From NCBI GenBank assembly GCA_027577415.1, contig JANBQS010000258.1, positions 7,932 to 24,159 of the forward strand: a DNA stretch of 16,228 bases. The letters are read 5' to 3'. Each line of letters begins with the position of its first letter. Position 1 is the stretch's first letter. The stretch comes from Coemansia sp. RSA 922. Its lineage: Eukaryota; Kickxellomycota; Kickxellomycetes; Kickxellales; Kickxellaceae. Shown here one piece after another: positions 6,398 through 14,988 of this stretch. Below the pieces are notes generated by a model that had not been told where the DNA came from, ran no database searches, and was given only the letters and a program-made list of their open reading frames with translations. Made by a program: the position numbers and the translations under genes.

Positions 6398-7690
6398 ATG
6401 AGCTCACAACAACCTTTGCTGACAGGAGGCGAGCCTCGAGGCAACTCGGGATACTTGACATCCTCTTCCCCAGCAGACGACGTCGCCGAAGTGGCTTCAG
6501 TAGCGCAACCCAAGGGTAGCGCGACCGAGACGTTCTTCCATATCGTGTGCATTACCGCGGGGACAGGAATCCTCCAGCTTCCCTACGCACTAAAGCAAGG
6601 CGGATGGGTTGGCGCCCTATATATTATACTAGCAGCAGCGATATCAGCATACACAGGCAACATCCTCATAAAATGCCTCTACCACAAGCAAGGTGCAAGG
6701 CTACGGTCATACTCAGAAGTCGTCGAAGCAGCGTTTGGACGATACGGGCGAGCGATAGCCAGAGTACTGAAGGACTTTAACCTACTAGGCGTTTCAGGTA
6801 TATTCATCGTGCTGGCGGGCATCAACATCAATGCGCTGTTATCCGGCACAGTAGCCGACTCCTTGGGTCCGCAGTTTTGGATCGCCGTATCATCAGTGCT
6901 CGTATGGCTGGTGATTGTACTGGCCCGCGAGATCCACGACGTATTCATTCTTAGCGTATTTGGGACTCTGACAACAGTCGCCACAGTTCTGATAATCGTG
7001 TGGCTAGGTATCAGCGACCTAGAATACATACATGTTCGACCACCGACAAAGCTAGTGGATATTGGTATGGCACCAATGTCCCTGGCGTCTATTTGCTTTA
7101 GTTTTGGCGGGAACTTGAATTGGCCCGACTTGGAAGCCTCGATGCAATCGCCAAAGCGGTGGAATAGGACTTTGGCGCTAGCCACGGCGTTCATTGCCTT
7201 TATCTACCTATGTGTCGCCCTAGTGGGATACGGCGTGTATGGCGACCTGGTAAAGTCTCCGGTATTGCTGAGCCTACCGCCTGGAATCGCAATTGTAGTG
7301 GCTAATGCCATGATCACTGCTCACGTACTCCTTGCCTGCCCGATCATCCTCACCGCCGTGTTCATAGAAGCCGAAAACGACTTGAACATAATCTCGACTA
7401 CTGACTCTTCGACTCGCGAGCGCCTCTACAGCATCTTGTTTCGCACTGCGATGATGTTGGTAATAGCCATGACTGCCTTGTTTGTCTCGGACTTTTCCAA
7501 AATCGTGACTATCCTGGGTGCCGTCGCCGCATCAATGGTGGTATTTGTCATTCCAGTCGCCTGTTATGTACGGCTATTCCAGGGTCAACGAGAGTTTTCA
7601 GTCCTAGAGTACGTGTGGTGCACATTAATAGTTGGCGTTGGCCTGATGTGCTTATTCATTGGTACATCTCAGGCTCTAGCAAAACTTTGA
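6398..7690 (+). CDS. vacuolar-type amino acid transporter (AAAP family)
   Basis: The 430-residue product belongs to the amino acid/auxin permease family (Aa_trans; relatives include yeast Avt proteins, SLC36/SLC38 and the vesicular GABA transporter). In the family these move neutral or cationic amino acids across vacuolar or plasma membranes by proton coupling. The start is the ATG at 6398; the frame runs upstream to 6359 but without an ATG. A soluble N-terminal tail of about 45 residues (MSSQQPLLTGGEPRG) precedes the signature GTGILQLPYALKQGGW at residues 55-70. About ten to eleven hydrophobic segments then reach the C-terminus. Conserved-looking features include FSFGGNLNWPDLEASM in the middle and AYTGNILIKCLYH after the second segment. 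The dileucine-like QPLL near the N-terminus may direct the protein to the vacuole. The PRP16 repeat ends only 171 bp upstream, so the promoter is short or borrows repeat sequence. Substrate and membrane are inferred from family. Confidence 0.9.
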   Translation: MSSQQPLLTGGEPRGNSGYLTSSSPADDVAEVASVAQPKGSATETFFHIVCITAGTGILQLPYALKQGGWVGALYIILAAAISAYTGNILIKCLYHKQGARLRSYSEVVEAAFGRYGRAIARVLKDFNLLGVSGIFIVLAGININALLSGTVADSLGPQFWIAVSSVLVWLVIVLAREIHDVFILSVFGTLTTVATVLIIVWLGISDLEYIHVRPPTKLVDIGMAPMSLASICFSFGGNLNWPDLEASMQSPKRWNRTLALATAFIAFIYLCVALVGYGVYGDLVKSPVLLSLPPGIAIVVANAMITAHVLLACPIILTAVFIEAENDLNIISTTDSSTRERLYSILFRTAMMLVIAMTALFVSDFSKIVTILGAVAASMVVFVIPVACYVRLFQGQREFSVLEYVWCTLIVGVGLMCLFIGTSQALAKL

Positions 7691-7696
7691 GGAAAA

Positions 7697-7702
7697 AATA
7701 AA
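7697..7702 (+). terminator. polyadenylation signal of the transporter gene
   Basis: AATAAA begins 7 bases after the TGA of the transporter, in the 70-bp gap between convergent genes. The transcripts of the transporter and the nucleoporin probably overlap at their 3' ends, given the small spacing. Confidence 0.4.
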
Positions 7703-7760
7703 TCGGGATATGTAAAAGTATAACCTTAGTTTAGTATAAAAAATAGTGTCAAGCAAATAA

Positions 7761-9647
7761 CTAAGCCGATAGTTGGTCCCGCACTCGCTCCATAGTACCT
7801 AATAGGGCCTGGGCCATAGCCTCGGTCTTCACGCGAACCAAATAACGAGTAGGCAAACCCTCGCTAATAACAAGAATACCGAGATCCCGCTTATTAGCGA
7901 TCTCAATAGTCATGGCTTTGAACATTGCCGCGTTAAGAGTAATCTTCTCCGATCCTTCCTGGCGACAAATAAACCGCGCACGCTTTGTGCCGTTATCAGC
8001 AGGCCTCGTGTTGACTTTGAAGTTGCCCACTCCGAGATCCTTGTATTTGTTCAATGCCTTGTCCCAGGCATAGAGTTTGGCCCGAATCTGGTGCTCTGTA
8101 GTCTCGCCCTCCTCGCCAGCCGTAGTGGGCTCCCGCTTCTCCTCCTCCTCTTCGTTCTCGCCCTCGTCCTCATTAGCGCTACCCTCGTCGTTATCAGCAG
8201 CAGCGGCAGCGGGCTGTTGGGCTCCACCACCGAATCCAAAGGAGAATGCTGGTTTCTTCTCAGCATCCGGGGCTGTGGTCTGGTCCTGTGGCTTGCCAAA
8301 GCCAAATGAAAACGGCGTCTTGGCCGCGGTACTCTCCACAGTCGAATCACTGGTGGCAGCGGTAGCAGGAGCGGCGGAGGCTGTGTTATTGGGCTTGCCA
8401 AAGTTGAACGAAAAGCCCCCAGTAGATGCCGCAGGTTGTGCCGAGGTCGAAGTGTTGGAAGCAGTGCCAAAGCTAAATTTAGGCGCAGTCACCGCAGTGG
8501 GTTCCGGTGCTGGTACAGGTGCAGGTGCGGGCTGAGAGACAATAGTAGCAGCACCTAGTCGGCTATTATCAAAGACTGGAGCCTGAGAAGCCGCTGCCGT
8601 AGTAGTAGAAGCGGGAGCGCTGTTGTTGATCAAATCCCAGTGCTGGCGATACTGCTCGAGCAACGGCGTCAGGTCAACAAAGGCATTGACGTCCAGGGCA
8701 TCAGCAATACGCTTCTGCAGCGAGACATTGAGGCCACGAATGCTCTTGAAAAACTCCTCGTCTTTCGTGTCTGACTCTGCAACCTCCATTGCCGAGCTGC
8801 TGGTCGCCGCGGTACTAGTCGCTGCTGGTGGAACAAAGCCCGAGGAGAATGTGGGTTTCGCGGGCTGAGCAACAAATGCCGAAGAGCCCGAGGCTGAGGC
8901 GGCAGTGGGCGGCTGGAAGGACGGCATGCTGAACGCGGCAGGCTTCTTTGCATCCACGGACAGGGGAGCCGAATCAGCGGGCTTTTTCTCTTCGGCAGGC
9001 GCTTGCGGCTTGCTGCCAAAAGAAAAGGCTCCAGAGGTCTTTCCATCAAAGCTGAATCCACCTTTGGCCGGCTCATTCGATGTTGTCGAGGGCTTGCTAC
9101 CAAAAGTGAAAGCGCTCTTAGCAGCAGCTGGTTCTTCCGAGTTTGTTGATGGAGTGGCAGCGCTGCCAAAACTGAACGCAGTCGTAGCCTCAACCGGCTT
9201 TGCAGCAGTGCCGAATGCACCCATTTTGAATGCGCCAGTAGTGGAGGAGGCACCAAATGAGCCAAAGCCAGCAGCTGGCTTGGAGTTGGCAGCTGTTTGA
9301 CCAAAAGAAAAGCCCGTAAACGCGCCCTTTGACGAAGACTCGCTAGCTGTATCACTAGCGCTAGCGGCAGCAGCAGCAGTGGGAGCAGCAGCGGGTGCCG
9401 CGGCGGCAGGTGAGCCAAATCCAGAGAAGCCAGAGAAGGCCGAGTTGGTAGCAGGCTTATCGGCAGCGTCGGCGGCGGGCGTATTACGTAGACGCGATTT
9501 GGGGACCTTGATTACGCGCTGAGCCAAGGTGTTCACGTCGGCTTTACGAAAGCCTTGTGCGCCGTTCTGGTCGCTGCTACTGTGGTCAGTATCTTCCTCA
9601 TGCTGATTCAGCTGAGTGAGCTGCTTTTCTGCACCACGCTTTCCCAT
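7761..9647 (-). CDS. NUP50: Nup50/Nup2-like FG nucleoporin with Ran-binding domain
   Basis: The 628-residue protein has the three-part plan of Nup50 (Nup2 in yeast), a mobile nuclear-basket nucleoporin. In the family it helps importin-alpha release cargo and recycle with RanGTP. Residues 1-55 (MGKRGAEKQLTQLNQ, then GFRKADVNTLAQRVIKVPKSR) match the N-terminal importin-alpha binding region. Residues about 65-480 are low-complexity Ala/Ser/Thr sequence holding a dozen phenylalanine-glycine units such as FSFGQ, FTFGSK, FSFNFGK and FSFGFGK. An interrupting segment near residues 300-335 (FFKSIRGLNVSLQKRIADAL) could be a second binding site. An acidic stretch (about 487-510, rich in Glu/Asp) precedes the C-terminal Ran-binding domain (515-628: KLYAWDKALNKYKDLGVGNF, then RARFICRQEG and GLPTRYLVRVKTE). 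The other open frames over this gene are artefacts of the repetitive GC-rich code. It shares a 352-bp divergent upstream region with the CUE-Smr gene. Confidence 0.9.
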   Translation of the reverse strand: MGKRGAEKQLTQLNQHEEDTDHSSSDQNGAQGFRKADVNTLAQRVIKVPKSRLRNTPAADAADKPATNSAFSGFSGFGSPAAAAPAAAPTAAAAASASDTASESSSKGAFTGFSFGQTAANSKPAAGFGSFGASSTTGAFKMGAFGTAAKPVEATTAFSFGSAATPSTNSEEPAAAKSAFTFGSKPSTTSNEPAKGGFSFDGKTSGAFSFGSKPQAPAEEKKPADSAPLSVDAKKPAAFSMPSFQPPTAASASGSSAFVAQPAKPTFSSGFVPPAATSTAATSSSAMEVAESDTKDEEFFKSIRGLNVSLQKRIADALDVNAFVDLTPLLEQYRQHWDLINNSAPASTTTAAASQAPVFDNSRLGAATIVSQPAPAPVPAPEPTAVTAPKFSFGTASNTSTSAQPAASTGGFSFNFGKPNNTASAAPATAATSDSTVESTAAKTPFSFGFGKPQDQTTAPDAEKKPAFSFGFGGGAQQPAAAAADNDEGSANEDEGENEEEEEKREPTTAGEEGETTEHQIRAKLYAWDKALNKYKDLGVGNFKVNTRPADNGTKRARFICRQEGSEKITLNAAMFKAMTIEIANKRDLGILVISEGLPTRYLVRVKTEAMAQALLGTMERVRDQLSA

Positions 9648-9999
9648 TAGAAAAAAAAAAAAGAATTTGAATTGAAGATTTAAAAAAGTAAGAAAAAATA
9701 AGAAAAAAAAAAGTGTATGGAAAACGAAAAAGAAATTATTTTTTTAGCGTGTACGTTTTAGGGCGTTTTTGTAGCCTGAATCACGATTAGCTTCTTTGAC
9801 ACAAAACTTTTTCTTCCTGATGACACTACTGGGGAATCGCGCAGCATTAAATTTTTTGAAGAGGGAAGGGAGGGATGTCAACGTGTCCACAGATCCCCAG
9901 CGACCCTCTCGGCCGAGAACCATCGCTCTCTCTCCAAAAACGATTTCTATCTGCATTTTCTTACTCCTAGTTTTTTTTCCCCTCTCCCCCCACCACCAG
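9648..9999. promoter_or_regulatory. divergent intergenic region between Nup50-like and CUE-Smr genes
   Basis: This 352-bp stretch separates two divergently transcribed genes and must hold both promoters. Poly-A and poly-T runs (9651-9710, 9736-9743) lie near the nucleoporin start, a typical nucleosome-depleting layout in fungi. No clear TATA box is seen. Close to the plus-strand gene there is a strong C/T tract (9960-9992) ending in CACCACCAG just before ATG 10000. It could be leader sequence or the 3' end of an intron in the 5' untranslated region. Confidence 0.45.
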
Positions 10000-11688
10000 A
10001 TGGTAACTCTTGCATGGCTGATCTCAGAGTATGGCAAGGTAGTTGACAAAGAGCTAATAACGTCGATCTGGGCCGAGCAAGGGTTTGATCAAGCCAAATG
10101 CCACAACATCATCCACATGCTTAGCGGCGGGTCGGACGAGAGCTGCAGTGGTAGCAGTACCATTACACGGACTAGCGCCAAATGCAGCACAGGTTCGCGT
10201 ACATCGGCACCGTGGTCCGAAGTACTCAGTGTCGGGTCTTCACAGTCCAGCAATGGCGTAGCCAGCAGTAGCAGTGTTGGACGGTTGTCTCCCCACGAGC
10301 GACTAGGCAGCGCGCGACCTGAGGCTATCCAGTCGCTTGATGACCTGCTTGATTTTCTCCGCACTTGCTTTCCAGAGTGCGGGATAGATTACTTGCGTGT
10401 GGAGGTCAACCGAATGTTTGGGGCTGGACGTGGCAGCACTAACCTGCAAGTAGACCCGATTGAGGCCATCGACATGATCAGCAACGCCCTGTACAATGAC
10501 ATGGAGGCTGTTGATAACCAGCAATACCGCCAACTTTGTAACGAACCTCCGTCCAATACAGCCGATACGACGTTGGCCAGCATCGAGGCGCAGTACACTC
10601 TGCCCGGCTGCAAACCTGCTCGAGAATGGAAAAAGCCCAGTGTGCCCAAGAGGAGACCCGTATCGGCAGCACCTACTCCTACAAATGTGTGGCGTACGAT
10701 AGACACTGAACTGGATTCACTGTGTCAGATGTTCCCCATGCTTAGTACCGGCACCGTAAAGTCCACATACCACACACATGCGGCCAATGTTAACCAGACC
10801 GTAGCAGCGCTGACGTCGATGGTGGAGCAGGCCGAAAAGCAAAAGCCACGCACCAGCAGCGACGTACTCAAGAAACTCAAATCGCCCCAGGGTCACAGCG
10901 AAAAACGCCTGCGCGAGACCGTAGCTGCCCTGCGTATGATGTTCCCCGACCACAGCGACGATGTGCTGACCCAGGCTGCCGCTGAGAGCATCGATGCCGA
11001 CGCTGCTGCAGAGCGTTTACTTTTAGCCTCAGCGCCACCGCCCGCAGAAGAAAAGCCGTCGATGAGCAGGTCTCGTAAAACCAATTGGCAGCGCGCAGAT
11101 CTCTCGAACCACCACATCGCAGCGCCACCCAGCACCACTATTGTCGAGCGCGACCCTGCGGAGCGGCTGCCCTTGTCGGCACTGGCCAGAGATGCGCGGG
11201 AGTGGGTTAGCTCGCACTCGGCCGATGCTGCATACTGCCGTGAGCGTGCGGCGGCGCTCTTTGCTGAGCGCAATGTGCTATACACTAAGGCAGCGCATGC
11301 GTACTCGCGTCGTAGCGCTAAAGGAGCGCATAGTGGTACTGCCCTGTATTACTCGTCGGAGGGCCACAAGTGCGATGCTAGTGCTCGCGTCTGGCGTATG
11401 CGTGCTGCTCAGGCCGCCGTTGCTGCTATGCGCCGCAACGACTCGAACCTCGTTGATCTGCATGGCCTTACCCGTATGGAGGCCCTTGCTGTCGTCCAGG
11501 ACGAGCTTGTGGCGTGGTCCTCGCGCGATCGTAACCGTCCTCTGCGTATAGTCACGGGTCTTGGGTCTCACTCAGTCGATGGCCGTGCCAGACTCCACCC
11601 TGCTGTTATCCGCGTCTTGCGCGACTCTGGCTGGCGGTTTAAAGAGAACCCTGGGTATATCGAAGTACTTGGCAAAAGAAGACCCTGA
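10000..11688 (+). CDS. Cue2/N4BP2-like CUE-DUF1771-Smr protein (no-go decay nuclease family)
   Basis: The 562-residue product ends in DUF1771 plus an Smr domain and carries CUE-type ubiquitin-binding repeats, as do yeast Cue2 and animal N4BP2/NONU-1. In those proteins the Smr domain cuts mRNA at stalled, collided ribosomes. Visible parts are an N-terminal helical region (LAWLISEYGKVVDKELITSI), a CUE-like helix set near residues 110-140 (LLDFLRTCFPECGIDYLR), a CUE motif at about 234-275 (LDSLCQMFPMLSTGTVKSTY) and another at about 302-342 (VAALRMMFPDHSDDVLTQAA). DUF1771 lies at about 398-470 (ARDAREWVSSHS, YSSEGHKCDASARVW) and Smr at about 483-562. The Smr signature residues are present: DLHG from residue 486 and TGLGSHS at 519-525. 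ATG 10000 is chosen because it starts the folded region. An in-frame ATG at 9820 would add 60 residues of non-conserved, partly hydrophobic sequence. Y14 follows 140 bp downstream. Confidence 0.85.
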   Translation: MVTLAWLISEYGKVVDKELITSIWAEQGFDQAKCHNIIHMLSGGSDESCSGSSTITRTSAKCSTGSRTSAPWSEVLSVGSSQSSNGVASSSSVGRLSPHERLGSARPEAIQSLDDLLDFLRTCFPECGIDYLRVEVNRMFGAGRGSTNLQVDPIEAIDMISNALYNDMEAVDNQQYRQLCNEPPSNTADTTLASIEAQYTLPGCKPAREWKKPSVPKRRPVSAAPTPTNVWRTIDTELDSLCQMFPMLSTGTVKSTYHTHAANVNQTVAALTSMVEQAEKQKPRTSSDVLKKLKSPQGHSEKRLRETVAALRMMFPDHSDDVLTQAAAESIDADAAAERLLLASAPPPAEEKPSMSRSRKTNWQRADLSNHHIAAPPSTTIVERDPAERLPLSALARDAREWVSSHSADAAYCRERAAALFAERNVLYTKAAHAYSRRSAKGAHSGTALYYSSEGHKCDASARVWRMRAAQAAVAAMRRNDSNLVDLHGLTRMEALAVVQDELVAWSSRDRNRPLRIVTGLGSHSVDGRARLHPAVIRVLRDSGWRFKENPGYIEVLGKRRP

Positions 11689-11828
11689 CCCATTACCCAA
11701 CTCATCGCCCTGATATACGAACGCATTATCACCTCTCATCATTGTTACCCAAAAAAGTTATTTTTCATTTTCTACACTCTTGTATTTAACAAATATCCAC
11801 TCTATACCTTGTTCTCATTATTTTCACA

Positions 11829-12386
11829 ATGTCAGATGGGCCAAGTATCTCAATCGTTGGTACTGCGCCAAAAAGCGGAGCTCCAGAAGAAAAGACAGTC
11901 CCCGTTATAGAGGATGTTGCTATGGAGACGACTCCTGAACCTGTCTCAACGTCTAGTCCGCAGCGCTCAGTCGAGGGCTGGGTGATAGTAGCTACTGGCG
12001 TACACGAAGAAGCACGAGAGGAGGACTTACGCGATCTGTTTTCTGACTATGGCAAAGTCCGTAACTTGCATCTCAACCTTGATCGCCAGACTGGGTACGT
12101 CAAGGGATATGCTCTGATTGAATACGCAGCCCAGTCAGAAGCCGAACAAGCGATCCGAAAGGCCTCTGGCAAAAAATTGCTGGGCAAACCTCTGACAGTG
12201 GACTTTGCTTTTGTCAAAGACGGACGAGAACACTCTAGACGGTCTGATAAAGATAATCGGCGTGGCACTGGTCGCGACCTCCTCGTCGTGGCGGCGGCTA
12301 AGGAGGCGGCCAACGAGGCGGTGCGTACGGCTCGTCGCCATGCTGAAGACCGTGAGAGGGAAAGATCTCCAGACCGCGGATTCTGA
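11829..12386 (+). CDS. RBM8A: exon junction complex protein Y14 (RBM8A-like)
   Basis: The 185-residue protein is Y14, the RRM subunit of the exon junction complex. In the family it binds Mago and, with eIF4AIII, marks spliced mRNA for export, localisation and nonsense-mediated decay. Residues 1-47 are an acidic, Pro/Ser-rich leader. The diagnostic stretch RSVEGWVIVATGVHEEA precedes an RRM at about 51-132, with RNP2 at VIVATGVH (from residue 52) and RNP1 at KGYALIEY (from 92). Between them lies LHLNLDRQTGYVKGY, strongly conserved in Y14. The C-terminal tail is longer and more alanine-rich than usual (VVAAAKEAANEAVRTARR) before the typical arginine-serine ending RERERSPDRGF. In the overlapping frame 12275-12346 reads like an RGG/GG-rich tail but has a stop codon. 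The gene is uninterrupted by introns. Mago and eIF4AIII are not in this window. Confidence 0.92.
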   Translation: MSDGPSISIVGTAPKSGAPEEKTVPVIEDVAMETTPEPVSTSSPQRSVEGWVIVATGVHEEAREEDLRDLFSDYGKVRNLHLNLDRQTGYVKGYALIEYAAQSEAEQAIRKASGKKLLGKPLTVDFAFVKDGREHSRRSDKDNRRGTGRDLLVVAAAKEAANEAVRTARRHAEDRERERSPDRGF

Positions 12387-12567
12387 AGAAGCTTAAGAGT
12401 CTGGGCGCTAATGGACTTGCTTTGTCGCACTTGGGCCATGGACAACTGCTTGTGCCCATACAGAGCTCCAATTCAACGACTTTATTAAAGCTTTTCTCTC
12501 GCACACTTTGTTTCTGTTTTTTTTTTTTTTGCTTATTCTTACTATTATTTTTTTAATCCTTTAAAAC

Positions 12568-13044
12568 ATGGCTTTATCTGCGTTTCGTTTCGGTCCAATA
12601 TCTATTCCCTTGGAACAGGTGTTCCTGATCTCAAAGCTTTCCTACGCACTCGTAAATTTGAAGCCCGTACGTCCTGGTCATGTTCTAGTAGCTACCCGTC
12701 GGCCTGTAGCGAGGTTTAACGATCTCACACAATCTGAAGTCCTCGATCTCTTTACACAAGCCCAGAGAGTCAGTAAGGTCATTGAGCGCGTTAGCAGTGC
12801 CGAGAGTTTGACTTTGTGTATCCAGGACGGAGACAAGGCTGGTCAGTCGGTACCTCACGTTCATTTACACGTAATTCCACGCTTTGAAGGTGATTTCGCC
12901 ACGAATGACGACATCTATGACGCTTTGGCGCATCAGCCGCGAGTAGACAATCCCGAGCGCACTCCGAGATCAGCAAATGATATGGCCTCGGAAGCCCTGA
13001 GGCTGCGTGAGGAGATAGGCTCAAAGTGGAACGAGATCATCTGA
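12568..13044 (+). CDS. FHIT: FHIT-type diadenosine triphosphate hydrolase
   Basis: The 158-residue product is a histidine-triad protein of the Fhit branch (Hnt2 in budding yeast, Aph1 in fission yeast). Members split diadenosine tri- and tetraphosphates into AMP plus ADP or ATP. The triad HVHLH lies at residues 97-101, with His99 in the place of the nucleotidylated histidine. The QDG glutamine (Gln86) and the GQSVPHVHLHVIPR context match Fhit. The N-terminus (FRFGPISIPLEQVFLISKLSYALVNLKP, of which FRFG and SYALVN are most conserved) and PGHVLVATRRPVARFNDL are also typical. The length is close to the family norm, and the C-terminal loop includes SANDMASEALRLREEIGSKW. The start is the first ATG after a T-rich leader (12518-12556). 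There is no targeting signal, so the product is probably cytosolic. It lies 181 bp after Y14 and 105 bp before the iron-sulfur protein gene, all on the same strand. Confidence 0.93.
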   Translation: MALSAFRFGPISIPLEQVFLISKLSYALVNLKPVRPGHVLVATRRPVARFNDLTQSEVLDLFTQAQRVSKVIERVSSAESLTLCIQDGDKAGQSVPHVHLHVIPRFEGDFATNDDIYDALAHQPRVDNPERTPRSANDMASEALRLREEIGSKWNEII

Positions 13045-13149
13045 TCTTCGCCACTATCAGATAAAAAATATTTCCCCTCCACACAGGCTTATCTGTTTCT
13101 TCACTCCTGCTAACTCTAAACCATTCTTTTTATCACTATTAAAAAAGCA

Positions 13150-14082
13150 ATGCAAAAGCTTTCCAAATTCATTTTTACAACTCGTCCTGTGCGCCGCCTA
13201 GGTGCGCTTTCACACACAGTGCATACGTCTAGTGTTACGCGAAACAATGATAATGGAGCTATGGACCCGCGAGTCGGAACAGTAGCTGCTCACCGCCACC
13301 ATCTGGTAGTCTGCAACTCGGAGCCCGACGAGTGGCCTGCCAAAGTCGAAGGACTCAGCGACACGATTTCCGCTCTATCCCGTGGATGCGCGCGGCTACC
13401 CAACCGAGCCATGATAACACTCTCTGACTTTGCACCTATACACAGGTGCCATAAATCCAGCTTGGATCGCATCGACGTTGCCGTGTTTCCCTTGGGCTTG
13501 GTAGCCAAAGACTTGGACCAAGACGGAGTACAAAGCCTTCTTTCCTTGCTTTCCCGCCCTATTCTGCCTACATCTTGGTCACCTTCAGCCGAGCTGCCGT
13601 TCGACCACTCGTGGTTGGAACTCACTCATAACCGACACATTTTTGTATGCACGCATGGGGCTCGTGACCCGCTTTGCGGCATCCACGGCGGACAGCTGCT
13701 GAAAGAATTGCGTCAGGTAATAGAGGCCCGGCATCTGCAAAAGCACATGGCGGCTTGGGCTACTTCGCATATTGGCGGCCACAAGTTTGCTGCTAATGCA
13801 ATTGTGTATCCGCGCGGCGACTGGTACGCCACTTGGTGCGACAGATGTCGGGGCGCAAAGGGTGCGCCAGTAGCGGATGCCGAAACTATTGTTGATGCGG
13901 CGCTGAGTGACTCGGTTTGGTGGGATGCCTGGAGAGGTGCTATCAATATGACAAAGGAGGATCAGGTAGACACTTGGTTAAAACATAACAGTGGTCATGA
14001 GCATTGTGGTCATCAGACCGAGGACACGTTTGAGACATGGGTTCCTCCCGCTGCTAGTGTTAGAGGCACAGGTGTCCATTAG
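13150..14082 (+). CDS. Aim32/Apd1-like thioredoxin-fold [2Fe-2S] protein (Suc_Fer-like)
   Basis: The 310-residue protein belongs to the sucrose/ferredoxin-like family that includes yeast Apd1 and mitochondrial Aim32. In the family a C-terminal thioredoxin-like domain holds a [2Fe-2S] cluster through two Cys and two His, and Aim32 takes part in mitochondrial redox and import quality control. Expected ligands are present: Cys167 and Cys176 in VCTHGARDPLCG, and His207 and His211 in SHIGGHKFAANAIVYP. The nine-residue Cys spacing resembles Aim32 more than Apd1, as I remember it. The N-terminus (MQKLSKFIFTTRPVRRL) is basic and lacks acidic residues for about 30 positions, a good mitochondrial presequence. 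An extra CxxC (Cys230, Cys233 in WCDRC) follows GDWYAT, and the tail has a His/Cys cluster (HEHCGH). The gene is intronless, starting at the first ATG after an A-rich leader. Localisation is inferred from the presequence. Confidence 0.88.
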   Translation: MQKLSKFIFTTRPVRRLGALSHTVHTSSVTRNNDNGAMDPRVGTVAAHRHHLVVCNSEPDEWPAKVEGLSDTISALSRGCARLPNRAMITLSDFAPIHRCHKSSLDRIDVAVFPLGLVAKDLDQDGVQSLLSLLSRPILPTSWSPSAELPFDHSWLELTHNRHIFVCTHGARDPLCGIHGGQLLKELRQVIEARHLQKHMAAWATSHIGGHKFAANAIVYPRGDWYATWCDRCRGAKGAPVADAETIVDAALSDSVWWDAWRGAINMTKEDQVDTWLKHNSGHEHCGHQTEDTFETWVPPAASVRGTGVH

Positions 14083-14980
14083 CGGTATCGGACGTATGTT
14101 GCAAATACAAATATTTATTTTTTGAATCATAATAGGGCTGGGCAAAGCGGAATATCCCTTTTTTAGGTAAAAAAAAAAAAAAATTAATATATGCACAAAA
14201 GGCTTTCTTGTGAAGCAAAGCCTGGTATGTCCACTTTAATGCCCGGTTTGCGGCGCCAAATTCACAAAATGCGAGAGCAAACACTACGCATCCCAAATCA
14301 GCACAGAAATGCGCTCAATAGTAAACGGCCTTTGCATCGGCAACATGGGAGGCGCAATCTCTTTGCGTACAGGCCTGCGAAGGCAGGTTGGACATGTTCT
14401 GCTCAGAAAAGTGGCACAATCAACTTTTTTTTATTTTTGCAAACATGCGGTAGCGGCCCTCTCACAGTCGCGTCATCCGACACTGAGAAAGAGACGTCCG
14501 CGTGATGCGCCCCCCTGAATTCATTGTCCATTGTCTGTTATGATGGCTCAGGTACCTGGCCCCTTGTCTATTTGCTCTTTGTTGTACTAATGAATCGTGC
14601 TGTGGGGCAATAAGCATTCAGCCTCCATCGTAATTGAGCCGGGGGAGGACGCTTTTTGACGCTTACAGCCAACATGTATTTTGCAGGCGATACTTTGCTA
14701 ACATCTTCAAAAAAAATTGATTTGTGGTTTGGCTCCTATTCAAGAGAGGTGACGTAGAGGATCGGATCGGCTGCAAAAAAAACGGCACAGCTGGCTCTAT
14801 TGCCGACATGCAGTGTACACCACCTCCCCCCCCCAATCACAAACAGCTAGGTTGAGCCACCGCTCTCACAAAAAAAACTAATAGACAAAATTACAATGCT
14901 TCGTGTGGCATTACCCTCCCCCCCAGCGCTGATGGTCGCAAGAAATCAATACTCCATTTTTGTCGAGTACAATTGTTTGG
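14083..14980. other. intergenic stretch with homopolymer runs
   Basis: About 900 bp after the iron-sulfur protein gene. It holds an A run at 14168-14182, C runs at 14825-14834 and 14918-14923, and several A tracts. Short open frames here (for example 14191-14505 and 14309-14518) have no recognisable domain or promoter. A TGACGTAG motif near 14749 resembles a CRE/ATF site. I see no RNA gene or mobile element. Confidence 0.45.
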
Positions 14981-14988
14981 TATAAATA
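14981..14988 (+). promoter_or_regulatory. TATA box of the right-end gene
   Basis: TATAAATA is followed by about 85 bp of pyrimidine-rich leader (TTATCCACAAC, then T/C runs at 15030-15090) before the first ATG at 15096. The spacing and composition are like those of the TATA-driven small gene at the left end of the window. Confidence 0.55.

Noticed and set aside
8051..9418. Several long open frames on both strands over the Nup50-like gene
   Set aside because: They are shadows of the repetitive Ala/Ser/Phe-Gly code. Only the minus-strand 628-residue frame has the N-terminal, FG and Ran-binding domains in order.
9820..9999. In-frame N-terminal extension of the CUE-Smr protein from an upstream ATG
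   Set aside because: The 60 added residues are not domain-like, include a C/T-tract-encoded Phe/Leu/Pro stretch, and occupy a divergent promoter region. ATG 10000 is the simpler start, although the extension is not excluded.
14191..14518. Two overlapping plus-strand frames after the iron-sulfur protein gene
   Set aside because: No TATA box, no domain, basic composition, and homopolymer runs inside; treated as intergenic.
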